Assembly (NCBI GenBank): GCA_028284865.1
Contig: JANQQV010000017.1
Location: forward strand, 1-64,000
Direction: 5' to 3'
DNA length: 64,000 nucleotides
From: Rhodothermales bacterium
Lineage (GTDB): Bacteria > Bacteroidota > Rhodothermia > Rhodothermales > UBA10348
Numbering within the stretch: position 1 is the first letter of the stretch; every line of letters begins with the position of its first letter. The translations under genes and the position numbers were made by a program. Positions 17,043 through 25,964 of this stretch are shown here, piece by piece. The notes beneath the pieces are model-generated. The model did no database searches. It had not been told where the DNA came from and saw nothing but the letters and a program-made list of their open reading frames with translations.

Positions 17043-17687
17043 CTAGGGAGACTGTGTCTCCATGGATCGTGTCCATTCCCGATATCCCATGATGCACAGA
17101 ACCAGGAAGATGGCGTACTGCCCGGAAAACAGGTACAGCCCTTTCAGTGCATAGATCGTGATGGCCACGATGTCGATCACGAACCAGTAGGCCCAGTTTT
17201 CCAGCAATTTGCGCGCCATGAACCACATCGCGACCAGACTGGCCATGGTGGTGAAGGCGTCGCCGTATGGATAGGCAGGTACAGGTGCTCCCCCTGCGGC
17301 CCATGCCTGAGCCCATGCGATGGAATCGTTCACGTTGGTCAGAAACCACTGCGCGATCACGTCCAGATTGCTCATGCTCCATCCCCAGGCAAGGGTGAGC
17401 ACTATGGTCACGATTCCCCACATCACATTCTTGCTCACGGACATGCGTCCAACAGGCAAGACATCATCCTGGGGTCCGCCACGGAGCCAGTGGATCCAGC
17501 CATAGATGTTCATTCCGATGTAGTAGACATGCAGCAGCATGTCGGAATACAGGAAGGAGTCGTAGAACACGATGGCTGCCGTGGTTACCGACAACAAGCC
17601 GGTCGGCCACGCCCAGATTGACTGTCTCGTCAGGAGAAAAACGCTGACGAGGCCACTGATGGCTGCGATGGCTTCAAGAATCAGCAT
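17043..17687 (-). CDS. pnuC: Nicotinamide riboside transporter PnuC
   Basis: 214 residues with about seven membrane helices. The PnuC signature is present: SIWAWPTGLLSVTTAAIVFYDSFLYSDMLLHVYY split by WxxG and LYxDM, then NIYGWIHWLRGG. PnuC proteins move nicotinamide riboside (or thiamin in some branches, PnuT) by facilitated diffusion, with trapping by a cytosolic kinase. No NadR-like kinase or thiamin gene is adjacent, so the vitamin cannot be decided here. Its start overlaps the stop of the upstream YbaK-like gene by 7 bp, so the two are probably co-translated. Confidence 0.9.
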   Translation of the reverse strand: MLILEAIAAISGLVSVFLLTRQSIWAWPTGLLSVTTAAIVFYDSFLYSDMLLHVYYIGMNIYGWIHWLRGGPQDDVLPVGRMSVSKNVMWGIVTIVLTLAWGWSMSNLDVIAQWFLTNVNDSIAWAQAWAAGGAPVPAYPYGDAFTTMASLVAMWFMARKLLENWAYWFVIDIVAITIYALKGLYLFSGQYAIFLVLCIMGYREWTRSMETQSP

Positions 17688-18187
17688 CGAGAGGGTACCT
17701 CCAAAACGGTAGGCTCATGACCGGTGATCGAAAAAAGTTGGCGCATCCCTGCCTGATCCAGGACCACGGTGCTCGTATTCACCAAAGGGTGGCAACGCAC
17801 AGAGTCGGCATTCCAGATGGCCTGGTCCACGATGACTTCCACTAGATGGTCGGGGTCGTTGATGACCCCCATGAGCGTCACTGATCCGGGCTCGACATCA
17901 AGGTGCTTGAGCAGTCGTTGCTTCGAGCCGAACGACATCCGTCCGAGCCCGGTCGCAGCCCCCAGAGCCATAAGATCGACTTGCTTGTCGAAGGGGACTA
18001 CAATCAGAATGTGACGTCGCCCTTTTTTGTCTCGGACGAACAGATTCTTGGTGCGCTGGCCCTTCGGAATGTCCACCAGTTCCGTGACTTCCTCGACCGT
18101 GAACACTGCCGGGTGGTCATATCGGTCGTAGGGGATCCCGTGGGTGTCAAGAAAGTCGAGTGCCTTCCTCAACCGGTCGGTGGTCAT
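17681..18187 (-). CDS. YbaK/ProX-type aminoacyl-tRNA deacylase (prolyl-tRNA editing domain)
   Basis: 168 residues of a free-standing INS-like editing domain. The pattern YDHPAVFTVEEVTELVDIPKG, KNLFVRDKKGRRHILIVVP, VDLMALG, RMSFGSKQRLLKHLDVEPGSVTLMGVIND and CHPLVN matches ProXp-ala/PrdX proteins, which hydrolyse mischarged Ala-tRNAPro. The catalytic Lys is likely that of TKNLF. A small hypothetical membrane protein gene ends upstream in the same orientation within three bases of its start. Confidence 0.9.
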   Translation of the reverse strand: MTTDRLRKALDFLDTHGIPYDRYDHPAVFTVEEVTELVDIPKGQRTKNLFVRDKKGRRHILIVVPFDKQVDLMALGAATGLGRMSFGSKQRLLKHLDVEPGSVTLMGVINDPDHLVEVIVDQAIWNADSVRCHPLVNTSTVVLDQAGMRQLFSITGHEPTVLEVPSRC

Positions 18188-18190
18188 GGA

Positions 18191-18616
18191 TCAGGGGTTC
18201 GGTCGTGATCTGGGCGAGAAGCGTGTGGGTCCGGCGAAAATAGCGAAATACACCCACAGGATCGCCGCAAGAAAAATCCCCTGTGTCACGAGGATCAGTC
18301 CACCACCTGAAATGCGACCAATGTTGTCATGCAGCTCGAATGTGATGTTGCGACTCTCATCGGACATGACCAGGAATACCAGAATGGTAGCGGATGAGAT
18401 GAGCGCCAGTCCGAACAGGTGTAGTCTGGCCACCCAGACCCAGAACTGATTTCCTTCCAGCAGGGCAATGCCAAGCGGCAACAGGACGGGCGCGTAGTCC
18501 ACGGCGTTCACCGTCCCCGACATGAGGGAGACGGTGAACCGGACCGTGGCAGCTACGCCCAACAATGTGCAGATCGTACCTGCAACCAGAGTGACGGTGG
18601 ATCGGGACGGATACAT
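18191..18616 (-). CDS. Hypothetical membrane protein, four predicted helices
   Basis: 141 residues with hydrophobic segments near 7-32, 41-52, 60-84 and 103-128. No recognised family. It ends three bases before the YbaK-like gene start, so it likely belongs to the same transcript as the YbaK-like and pnuC genes. Confidence 0.65.
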   Translation of the reverse strand: MYPSRSTVTLVAGTICTLLGVAATVRFTVSLMSGTVNAVDYAPVLLPLGIALLEGNQFWVWVARLHLFGLALISSATILVFLVMSDESRNITFELHDNIGRISGGGLILVTQGIFLAAILWVYFAIFAGPTRFSPRSRPNP

Positions 18617-18653
18617 GGCGGATTGGGTTGATTGGGTTCAAGTACAGAAACGG

Positions 18654-19313
18654 TCAGAGAGACAGTGATGCGTCACCTGTGGGCTGCTCGTCCTTGCCAA
18701 AGGAGAATTCGACATCCACATCGCACCCCATGAAGCACCAGCAGGTGACCACATCGACATCGTATTCGATCAATCCCCACAAGAAAGAGCGCGAGGCGGT
18801 ATCAGGGCACTCCCCGTGGCCATCGCATACTTCTCCAGGGGAAACGAAGTCCACTTCGCAGGTCAGTGTCAGCTTCAAGAAGTCTTTGCCAGCAACATCA
18901 AGGCCGGCAATGTCCTTGTACGTGTCCTCCTCCAGGCACGAGCGATCTACGGGAGCGCTGTAAATCCCGTCGCCTGCGACGGCATCAAAGCGAACGCCCG
19001 TGTCCTCCATGAGCGTCACAGAGCCGTCTTCCTGCATCCCAAGGATGTGGAATGCTTCCGGATAGCGAACGCCGGCATTCTGATCCAGCGCGATCGACAA
19101 CACGAATTGCTCTTCCTTGGCAGATCCTGGATTCAGAATGGTCATTTCGACCGATTCAATAATCTCCATGGATGCCAGTGTGGCGACTTCAGCCGAAGGA
19201 TCGGTTTCCGCCGACGAAAGGGATCCAGCATTGCAGCCAGTCCAAAGCGTCATCAAGGCAATGGTCAGAATGGGCAATAATCGATGGCCAGGGGCCAGAT
19301 AGGTCAGTTTCAT
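18654..19313 (-). CDS. Hypothetical lipoprotein
   Basis: 219 residues. A long n-region leads to a hydrophobic stretch and lipobox LWTGC (Cys27), so a lipid-anchored protein is likely. The mature part has a segment GVRFDAVAGDGIYSAPVD that resembles the AGDGxYSAxV pattern found in extracellular Ig-like domains, then a Cys-rich end (CEVDF, CDGHGEC, CWCFMGC) suggestive of disulphides or metal binding. No family assigned. Confidence 0.7.
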   Translation of the reverse strand: MKLTYLAPGHRLLPILTIALMTLWTGCNAGSLSSAETDPSAEVATLASMEIIESVEMTILNPGSAKEEQFVLSIALDQNAGVRYPEAFHILGMQEDGSVTLMEDTGVRFDAVAGDGIYSAPVDRSCLEEDTYKDIAGLDVAGKDFLKLTLTCEVDFVSPGEVCDGHGECPDTASRSFLWGLIEYDVDVVTCWCFMGCDVDVEFSFGKDEQPTGDASLSL

Positions 19314-19422
19314 GGTCAGTCCTCATCTTCATCCAACTTCACGAACGAGCAGGCGCATGACAGCGCCGCTCATGGATAAAGAGCCCAAACCAACCGGGAC
19401 GTAACCTCGACAGCCCGATTAT

Positions 19423-20388
19423 TTACCAGACGTGATCGTTCTTGTCGATCACCTGAGACGCAGAGCCGATGATGAGAGGATCCGGCTCTATGACCACTGT
19501 GTGGTCTTTCTGGGGATAGTCCAGATGATAGAGGAAGTGATTCATGCAGTTCAGACGAGCACGCTTCTTGTCATCCGACTTGACGACCGTCCAAGGAGCG
19601 TCGGCGGTGTCGGTATGAAAGAACATGTTCAGCTTCGCCTTCGTGTAGTCGTCCCACTTGTCACGGGACAGGCGGTCGATATCACTCAGCTTCCATCCTT
19701 TGAGCGGATCCGAATCCCTCGAATCCATGCGAGCCTTCTGTGCGCCCCTTGTGACTGAGAACCAGTACTTGAAGAGGATGATGCCCGATCGAACGAGCAT
19801 GCGTTCCACTTCGGGTGCCTGACGCAGGAATTCCTTGTACTCTTTTCCGGTGCAGAAATTCATGACCCGTTCGACCCCAGCACGATTGTACCAGGACCGG
19901 TCGAAGAACACGATTTCTCCAGATGTTGGAAACTGGACTACATAGCGCTGGAAGTACCACTGTCCGCGCTCTTCATCTGTCGGCTTTTCCAGCGCCACGA
20001 CGCGTGCACCACGAGGATTGAGGTGCTCCATGAAACGTTTGATGGTACCCCCTTTGCCGGCTGCGTCACGACCCTCGAAAACGAGAATGATGCGCTTCCC
20101 CGTTTTCTTTGCCCAGCGCTGCACCTTCAACAACTCAATCTGCAGTTCCCGCTTGCGCGCCTCGTAGGCTTCACGATTCAGTTTCTGCGGGTAGGGATAA
20201 ATGCTGTCCCGGAACAGCGTATCGATTTCCTCTTGTGAATAGCCCAGGTCTTCGCGTACGAGATCTGTTCTAGAGGCATCTGAATTCAACAGTGAGACGC
20301 CTTTCTGCCCGACACCCAATTCGGATACACCTTCTTCTGCCGAAGCATCAACCTTTTTGAGATCCAGAACTTTTTTCGATGTATCCAT
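19423..20388 (-). CDS. ppk2: Polyphosphate kinase 2
   Basis: 321 residues, one-domain PPK2. Walker A is GRDAAGKG (residues 106-113) and Walker B lies in FFDRSWYNRAGVE (Asp163); the lid module reads KARMDSRDSDPLKGWKLSDID across residues about 216-236. These enzymes use polyphosphate to phosphorylate nucleotides (GDP/ADP or, in other classes, AMP). The layout is closest to class I (ADP/GDP-phosphorylating) members, but class cannot be settled by eye. A roughly 60-residue N-terminal leader precedes the core. Divergent from the PAP2-type gene. Confidence 0.93.
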   Translation of the reverse strand: MDTSKKVLDLKKVDASAEEGVSELGVGQKGVSLLNSDASRTDLVREDLGYSQEEIDTLFRDSIYPYPQKLNREAYEARKRELQIELLKVQRWAKKTGKRIILVFEGRDAAGKGGTIKRFMEHLNPRGARVVALEKPTDEERGQWYFQRYVVQFPTSGEIVFFDRSWYNRAGVERVMNFCTGKEYKEFLRQAPEVERMLVRSGIILFKYWFSVTRGAQKARMDSRDSDPLKGWKLSDIDRLSRDKWDDYTKAKLNMFFHTDTADAPWTVVKSDDKKRARLNCMNHFLYHLDYPQKDHTVVIEPDPLIIGSASQVIDKNDHVW

Positions 20389-20537
20389 GAGCTAGGCGAA
20401 AAAGTGGCCGATTTCTGACAGGGGACGCAAACTAGTATCCGTCAAGGACTCGCGCTGTGGGGTTAAACCTCCTTCTTTCTGCCTGAACCGCGACCGATTC
20501 AATTAGTATATCCGGCAACCATCAGATCGACGCATTG

Positions 20538-22766
20538 ATGACCTTTTGCATGCGACTCCCAAGGCAAGCAGTTGCCGTGTTCATCCTGGTCGGGTTGCTG
20601 TTCCCGATCAGTGTCCAGGCGCAAACGGGGCAAGACCATTCGGTAGCCCGACAGTGGAATGAAGCCCTGCTTCAGTCGATTCGGGAGGACTTCGCTCGAC
20701 CGACCGTGCACGCTCGCAACCTGTTCCACTCCTCCGTTTTGATGTGGGATGCCTGGGCAGCCTATGACGACATGGCAACGCCGTATATCCTCGGCAATGA
20801 TCGGCACGGGTTCACATGCGAATTCTCAGGAGTACCGGATCCAGGTGACACTCAGGCAGCACGCGAAAAAGCCATCAGCTACGCCTCCTATCGCCTTCTC
20901 CGTCACCGATTCCAGCAGTCCCCCGGGATGGAGGCGGCGTTGGCCCGATACGATGTTCTGATGAACGAGTTGGGATACGACCGCACGTTCGAAGGGACGG
21001 ACTACGCGAGCGGTGAACCGGCTGCCTTGGGCAACTACCTCGCCCAGTGCATGATCACGTACGGAATGAGTGATGGGGCCAATGAGGGCGAGTTGTATTC
21101 CAACCGACACTATCGTCCGGTCAATCCACCGCTGGCACCGCCACTGCCTGGCAACCCGCACATCCTGGACATGAACCGGTGGCAACCGCTTTCTTTCGAC
21201 ATCTTCATTGATCAGGCAGGCCAGGAGATTCCACTGGGAACGCCTGAATTCCTGGGACCGGAGTGGGGGGCAGTGCTTCCGTTCTCGCTGACGCCGGACG
21301 ACTTGACCATCCATGAACGCGATGGCTTCGAATACTGGGTCTATCACGATCCCGGACCGCCTCCAATGCTGGATGTGCTCAATGGCGGCGGCCTCTCCGA
21401 CGAATACAAGTGGTCTCATTCGCTAGTCTCGGTATGGTCGGCCATGCTGGATCCGGCCGACGGCGTGATGTGGGATATTTCCCCAGCCCGCATTGGCAAC
21501 ATCCCCTTGAGCGACCTTCCCACCGACTGGGAGGGACATCGGGACTTCTACAACCTGTTTGAAGGTCTGGACGCCAGTCGAGGGCACCGCCTCAATCCCC
21601 ATACCGGAGAGCCCTACTGGGCCCAGGTCGTTCCCCGAGCCGACTATGCGCGCGTTCTGGCCGAGTTCTGGGCGGACGGTCCTGATTCAGAGACCCCTCC
21701 TGGTCACTGGTTCACCATTCTCAACTACGTGTCCGATCACCCTGACCTGGTCAAGCAGTTCAAGGGAAGCGGTCCGGTACTGGACGATCTGGAATGGGAC
21801 GTCACGTCGTATCTCGTGCTCGGCGGCACGATGCATGACGCGGCCATCGCAGCGTGGGGAGTGAAAGGGTGGTACGACTACATTCGCCCAATTTCGGCGA
21901 TCCGAGGGATGGCGGAGTTTGGACAGAGCTCGGACCCGTCCTTGCCGCGCTATCACCCGGCCGGGATTCCCTTGATCCCGGGCTATATCGAGCTGGTTCT
22001 CGAGGGAGATCCGCTGGTTGGCGACAATCTGGAGAACCTGTACAAGATTAAGACGATGGCCTGGAGAGGCCCAGAATTCGTCTTCGATCCGGCTACGGAT
22101 GTAGGAGGTGTTGACTGGATCCTGGCCGACAACTGGTGGCCGTACCAGCGTCCATCATTCGTCACGCCACCATTCGCTGGCTACGTATCGGGTCACTCTA
22201 CGTATTCGAGAGCCGCGGCGGAAGCCATGACGCTGCTCACCGGAGATGAGTATTTCCCGGGAGGGATGGGCGAGTTCTTTGCTCCGAAAAACGAATTCCT
22301 GGTATTCGAAGATGGCCCCAGTGTGGACGTCACGCTGCAATGGGCCACGTATCGCGATGCATCCGACCAGACCAGTTTATCCCGGATCTGGGGTGGAATC
22401 CACCCACCTGCGGATGACATTCCCGGAAGGCTCATGGGGCGCGAGATCGGAATAGATGCCTTCCATTTCGCCGAGCGATTCATCAGCGGGTTGGCAACGG
22501 ATATCGAGCGCCCGGAAATCCCCCAGGATCAGCCTGTATTGGCCGCGTACCCGAATCCCGTGCGTTCAGGCAACCATTTCACTCTGGATGCCCCTGAAGG
22601 GGGTACCTACGTGCTGATCGATGTGCTTGGGCGACAGGTTCGCACCCTCGACATGTCCGGCGGACGGAATATCGTCGACACGGCCGGCTTGGCTGCAGGC
22701 ATGTACTTCGTCCGCTCGGAGCAACACGTCGATCGCCCCGGGACCTCCCTGGTTGTCACTCGCTAG
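20538..22766 (+). CDS. Exported PAP2/vanadium haloperoxidase-like protein with T9SS sorting domain
   Basis: 742 residues from the ATG at 20538 (ATG at 20550 is equally possible). A signal peptide ends VQAQ. The acid-phosphatase/vanadium-haloperoxidase fold is shown by YVSGHSTYSR near residue 550 and RIWGGIHPPADDIPGRLMGR near 618, giving the SGHS, Arg and His set that binds phosphate or vanadate. The C-terminus (about 660-742) is a T9SS type-A sorting domain: AAYPNPV, DVLGRQVRTL, AAGMYFVR. Surface or secreted haloperoxidase-like or phosphatase activity is inferred; vanadium use is not proven by sequence. Single gene. Confidence 0.9.
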   Translation: MTFCMRLPRQAVAVFILVGLLFPISVQAQTGQDHSVARQWNEALLQSIREDFARPTVHARNLFHSSVLMWDAWAAYDDMATPYILGNDRHGFTCEFSGVPDPGDTQAAREKAISYASYRLLRHRFQQSPGMEAALARYDVLMNELGYDRTFEGTDYASGEPAALGNYLAQCMITYGMSDGANEGELYSNRHYRPVNPPLAPPLPGNPHILDMNRWQPLSFDIFIDQAGQEIPLGTPEFLGPEWGAVLPFSLTPDDLTIHERDGFEYWVYHDPGPPPMLDVLNGGGLSDEYKWSHSLVSVWSAMLDPADGVMWDISPARIGNIPLSDLPTDWEGHRDFYNLFEGLDASRGHRLNPHTGEPYWAQVVPRADYARVLAEFWADGPDSETPPGHWFTILNYVSDHPDLVKQFKGSGPVLDDLEWDVTSYLVLGGTMHDAAIAAWGVKGWYDYIRPISAIRGMAEFGQSSDPSLPRYHPAGIPLIPGYIELVLEGDPLVGDNLENLYKIKTMAWRGPEFVFDPATDVGGVDWILADNWWPYQRPSFVTPPFAGYVSGHSTYSRAAAEAMTLLTGDEYFPGGMGEFFAPKNEFLVFEDGPSVDVTLQWATYRDASDQTSLSRIWGGIHPPADDIPGRLMGREIGIDAFHFAERFISGLATDIERPEIPQDQPVLAAYPNPVRSGNHFTLDAPEGGTYVLIDVLGRQVRTLDMSGGRNIVDTAGLAAGMYFVRSEQHVDRPGTSLVVTR

Positions 22767-22812
22767 GAATCAGCCGGACTTTGAGATCCATTCCAAGAAA
22801 AATGTTCAGGAC

Positions 22813-23202
22813 TCAGTCATCCTGGTGTTTCATTTCCCGGCCCTTGACGATCACAAAGGCGATCAGAGCAAACACAAAAAACACCAACAGCATCCACGCG
22901 ACGCTCTGGAGTGTCCCCACGATGGCGCGGTAAATTTCCATCGTCCACGCCTCGGGAGTCAGGGAAGCAACCTCTCCGTCAGGAGGAGCGATCAGGTACT
23001 TTTCGAAGTCCCAGACACGGACCCCTCCCGAGATGCCGACGACATAAACTGCGAAGGTGAGGTATCGGGCCCAGGCCGAGGAGACCGATTCGCCGATGAT
23101 CCGATCCAGGATTTGCTGGATGGGCTGGTTGAACAGGCGCGTGAGGATCCAGGAAACGGTGACGGCCAGAATGAACGTGACACCGAGAAGCAGGATGAAC
23201 AT
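22813..23202 (-). CDS. Hypothetical membrane protein
   Basis: 129 residues with a strong N-terminal helix (1-19) and a strong C-terminal one (about 98-120), plus a possible middle segment (46-58). A good Shine-Dalgarno (GGAGG) precedes the ATG at 23202. No recognised family. Convergent with the PAP2 gene across a 46-bp gap. Confidence 0.7.
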   Translation of the reverse strand: MFILLLGVTFILAVTVSWILTRLFNQPIQQILDRIIGESVSSAWARYLTFAVYVVGISGGVRVWDFEKYLIAPPDGEVASLTPEAWTMEIYRAIVGTLQSVAWMLLVFFVFALIAFVIVKGREMKHQDD

Positions 23203-23351
23203 GGCAGACCTCCGAGATTTGACGAATCAATCTACCTGGTCTGGAAGCCGAGCGATGTAGGGAGATCCACTCGGACGGATTCGACGGCGCTGGAGGCCCG
23301 GGGGCACACAGGCTTGCAAACGTCGAGATCCGCAGACAAAGAGCCGGGAGA

Positions 23352-23765
23352 CTACTCCTCGGTATCGAAATACATCAACATCAGCCGGTCAGGAATCGAA
23401 GCAGGCCTTCCGGTCTCGCGGTTGAAGCAGACCCAATTGGTTTCGCCGGAAGCCAGAAGCACATCGTCCTTGGTTCGCCGGAATTCGTATTTCCGGATTG
23501 AGGTAACGCGCTCAACCGAACCCACCCAGGTCGTCAGCTGCACTTCGTCATCCTCAAACGTGGGTGCGCGGTACTCGATGTGATGCGAACGGACAAGCCA
23601 GGTCAATCCGGCGGCCGCAGCCCGAATGTCCGCACCAAGATGAGCGGTGTGACGGATGGCAATCTCCTGCATCCAGCGGATGTACTCCACATTGTTGACG
23701 TGCCCGTTCACGTCGATGGATTCACGGCCGACGGTGAAGGTCCATGCGAATCGATTGGGAGTCAT
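23352..23765 (-). CDS. Acyl-CoA thioesterase, YbgC/4-HBT hotdog family
   Basis: 137 residues of a single hotdog domain. The segment IDVNGHVNNVEYIRWMQEIA carries the family motif DxNGHVNNxxYxxW with the catalytic Asp. Members hydrolyse short- to medium-chain or aromatic acyl-CoA thioesters in the cytosol. It overlaps the stop of the upstream small membrane protein by four bases (ATGA), so translational coupling is likely. Confidence 0.9.
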   Translation of the reverse strand: MTPNRFAWTFTVGRESIDVNGHVNNVEYIRWMQEIAIRHTAHLGADIRAAAAGLTWLVRSHHIEYRAPTFEDDEVQLTTWVGSVERVTSIRKYEFRRTKDDVLLASGETNWVCFNRETGRPASIPDRLMLMYFDTEE

Positions 23766-24055
23766 GAGGGGGAGGAATGAGATTGATCTGTGCCGTTATC
23801 GGCGGGACGGTCCGAGGGGCGATGCCTGAACCACATCACGATACCCCAAAGGCTGATCAGGATCCAGAAGATCTCGATGATGAACGAGGCCAGATTGAAC
23901 GAGTAGCGCAGAGACACCAAAATCATGGCCGCCCCGACAAGATTCAGGATCGAGTAGGACAGCTGCTCCGAGCGCATCCTGCGGGTCTGGACCGCGCCAT
24001 ACGCGATGATGATCAGGATGACGCCAATCGTGCCGACAACATCGAACCAGGCCAT
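23762..24055 (-). CDS. CBU_0592-type small membrane protein
   Basis: 97 residues with three predicted helices (about 5-20, 35-48, 55-75) and a hydrophilic tail. The arrangement VGTIGVILIIIAYGAVQ, SYSILNLVGAAMILVSLRY and IIEIFWILISLWGI matches the CBU_0592-like family of unknown role. It lies between the IMPase-family gene (2-bp gap) and the thioesterase (4-bp overlap), so the three form an operon. Confidence 0.8.
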   Translation of the reverse strand: MAWFDVVGTIGVILIIIAYGAVQTRRMRSEQLSYSILNLVGAAMILVSLRYSFNLASFIIEIFWILISLWGIVMWFRHRPSDRPADNGTDQSHSSPS

Positions 24056-24057
24056 GA

Positions 24058-24873
24058 TCAGTTTCCTTTGAGGACGTTCAGAATATCCTGCTGCAATGCC
24101 GGGTTGGCCGATGAAACCAGGTTGGGCGCGTGTACCAAGTCGTCGGTGTTGCCATCGATGTCACTCAATGTGCCGCCCGCCTCCAGAATGCACGGAATGA
24201 TGGCGGCGTTGTCCCAAGGATTCATCTTGGGATCGTAGGCGGCGTCGAGCAAGCCGCGAGCCACCCAGGCATGCTGCACGCAGTCGCCGACGAAACGGAA
24301 TTTGCGAGCGCGTTGAATCAGGGCTGACATCGCAGGCGGTTCCGATTCCCCTCGAGGGTCGACATCGGTGTTGTAGAGTCCGGTCGAGGAGATGTAGGCA
24401 GCCTCCACCGTATCTGCCCCGGAGCTCACACTGACCTGCTCCAGATCGCCGAGGCGATTGAGATACCAGCATCCACTGCCCAGTTCGGCATACACCGTCT
24501 CCTTCAGACCCGGCATGTTGATCACGCCCAGAATCGGGTGGCCGTTTCGGAGCAATGCAATCAGCGTCCCGAATGTTGGCAGGCCCAAAGCGAACGAGGA
24601 CGTACCATCAATCGGATCGAGCACCCAGCACCACTCGGCGTCCGGATTCACGTCATCCTGCTCTTCCCCCATGATTCCATGATCCGGGTAGCGCATCTGG
24701 ATCAGCTCGCGCATGACGCGCTCGGCTTCCGTATCGGCTTCGGTCACGGGAGATCCGTCCGCTTTCGAATGGACGTCCGTATTCTGGAATCGCGGAATGA
24801 TCTCCTGAGCCGCCGTACCCGCCAATTCGAGGGCGAACTGGAGGTAGGGACTGAGATTCGGCGTGTCGCTCAT
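24058..24873 (-). CDS. Inositol-monophosphatase family phosphatase (histidinol-phosphatase-like)
   Basis: 271 residues with the metal-binding motifs of the FIG superfamily: GEEQDD (Glu), DPIDGT near residue 85, and a C-terminal Asp in WDNAAIIPCILEAGG. The SSFALGLPTFGTLIALL segment and the C-terminal pattern fit the HisN-like branch that dephosphorylates histidinol phosphate, though inositol or other sugar phosphates remain possible. No his genes are near. First gene of the unit with the CBU_0592 and thioesterase genes. Confidence 0.87.
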   Translation of the reverse strand: MSDTPNLSPYLQFALELAGTAAQEIIPRFQNTDVHSKADGSPVTEADTEAERVMRELIQMRYPDHGIMGEEQDDVNPDAEWCWVLDPIDGTSSFALGLPTFGTLIALLRNGHPILGVINMPGLKETVYAELGSGCWYLNRLGDLEQVSVSSGADTVEAAYISSTGLYNTDVDPRGESEPPAMSALIQRARKFRFVGDCVQHAWVARGLLDAAYDPKMNPWDNAAIIPCILEAGGTLSDIDGNTDDLVHAPNLVSSANPALQQDILNVLKGN

Positions 24874-24974
24874 CAGGATGGGAGATTCAGCTAAGGGTGG
24901 GTCTTTCTTGACTACAGACCGAAAATACCCTGCACCGGCTTCCCAAGTTGACCGAAGGACGCTGAATCGAGCGA

Positions 24975-25475
24975 TTACATCATCTGTTCGTCTGCCGTCG
25001 GGCCGAAGATGGGCGGCAATGGGACGTTCAAAAGGCGCAGATAGACTCCCAACTGGCCGCGATGGTGTCCCATATGACTGATTCCGAACTCGCGGATGAC
25101 CTCAAAACGGGGTCGACTCCAAAGTGTCTTGTCGCCCATCTTGAGGGTCCAGCTGCCGCGCAGGTGCTCCTCTCCAGCATCCGCTACCCTCGCAAGCGCG
25201 TCGGACGCACTCGTGTCAAAGGCAGCAAGGACCTGCTCCCGTGTGGTGATGGTGGGACGTTCGCCGAAATCAGACGACAGATCGATCTCATCCGTATCCA
25301 CCGTGCTGACGATCCACCACGGCACGTTGGCCAGGTGGGTCGAGAGATCGACGAGCGACCACGACTTCTCGTGAGGCTTCCAGTCGAAGTGCTCTTCCGG
25401 AATCCGCTCGAGCATGCGCCGGGTTTTTTTCAGCTCGGATTCCAGATCCCCGAGTACGTCGTCCGCGAAAGGCAT
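24975..25475 (-). CDS. DinB/YfiT-type four-helix metal-binding protein
   Basis: 166 residues. The DinB metal-binding His triad is visible in THLANVPWW and GHHRGQ. The opening DLESELKKTRRMLERIPEEHFDWKPHEKSWSL is typical, split here into shorter parts. The family includes thiol-dependent transferases (bacillithiol or mycothiol type) and many of unknown role. The gene begins 2 bp after the DUF302 stop, so the two are co-transcribed. Confidence 0.85.
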   Translation of the reverse strand: MPFADDVLGDLESELKKTRRMLERIPEEHFDWKPHEKSWSLVDLSTHLANVPWWIVSTVDTDEIDLSSDFGERPTITTREQVLAAFDTSASDALARVADAGEEHLRGSWTLKMGDKTLWSRPRFEVIREFGISHMGHHRGQLGVYLRLLNVPLPPIFGPTADEQMM

Positions 25476-25477
25476 GA

Positions 25478-25861
25478 TTACACCGATTCGTTCATGATGG
25501 TGGTGATGGTCGACTCGACTTCGTCCGCGATTCCGGCTAGACGCTCATCGTCCGACATCATCTTGAGCATGTTCGATGGGTTGATCATGCCCACTTTGGT
25601 TTCTCCAGCCTGGGAGTAGATTGACACACGGCACGGAAGCGCCATGTTCATCTCCAGGTCGATTCCCAGCACGTTGTCGGCGTGGCCGGGATTGCAGATC
25701 TCGTAGACACGGATCTCTTCTGTTTGAGGAAAGCCCTTTCCTTCGAGGGTTTCCTTCAGATCGTAAACGTGCAGCACGCCAAAGCCATTGCGCGATACCG
25801 CTTCTTCAAAATCGGCTGCCGTCTGGTCGACACTCTTGTCGGTGGACAGGATGGTTTTCAT
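25478..25861 (-). CDS. DUF302 family protein
   Basis: 127 residues. The DUF302 core is seen in DFEEAVSRNGFGVLHVYDLKETL, RVYEICNPGHADNVLGIDLEMNMALPCRVSIY across residues about 50-82, split by the conserved CNP motif, and KVGMINPSNML. Function unknown; some homologues are tied to stress or sulfur oxidation loci. No signal peptide, so cytosolic. Likely one unit with dinB downstream. Confidence 0.9.
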   Translation of the reverse strand: MKTILSTDKSVDQTAADFEEAVSRNGFGVLHVYDLKETLEGKGFPQTEEIRVYEICNPGHADNVLGIDLEMNMALPCRVSIYSQAGETKVGMINPSNMLKMMSDDERLAGIADEVESTITTIMNESV

Positions 25862-25964
25862 GGATGGAGAGATAAGAAGTCAATAAATGAGCGATGGCGG
25901 GGCGGCAACATATCAGCCGGCATCGCCTCCGTCCAGCGGGGGAATCCTTACAGAAGAATCGAGC

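Noticed and set aside
22621-23583. 320-residue plus-strand frame
   Set aside because: It covers the end of the PAP2 gene and the opposite strand of two good minus-strand genes; no domain seen.
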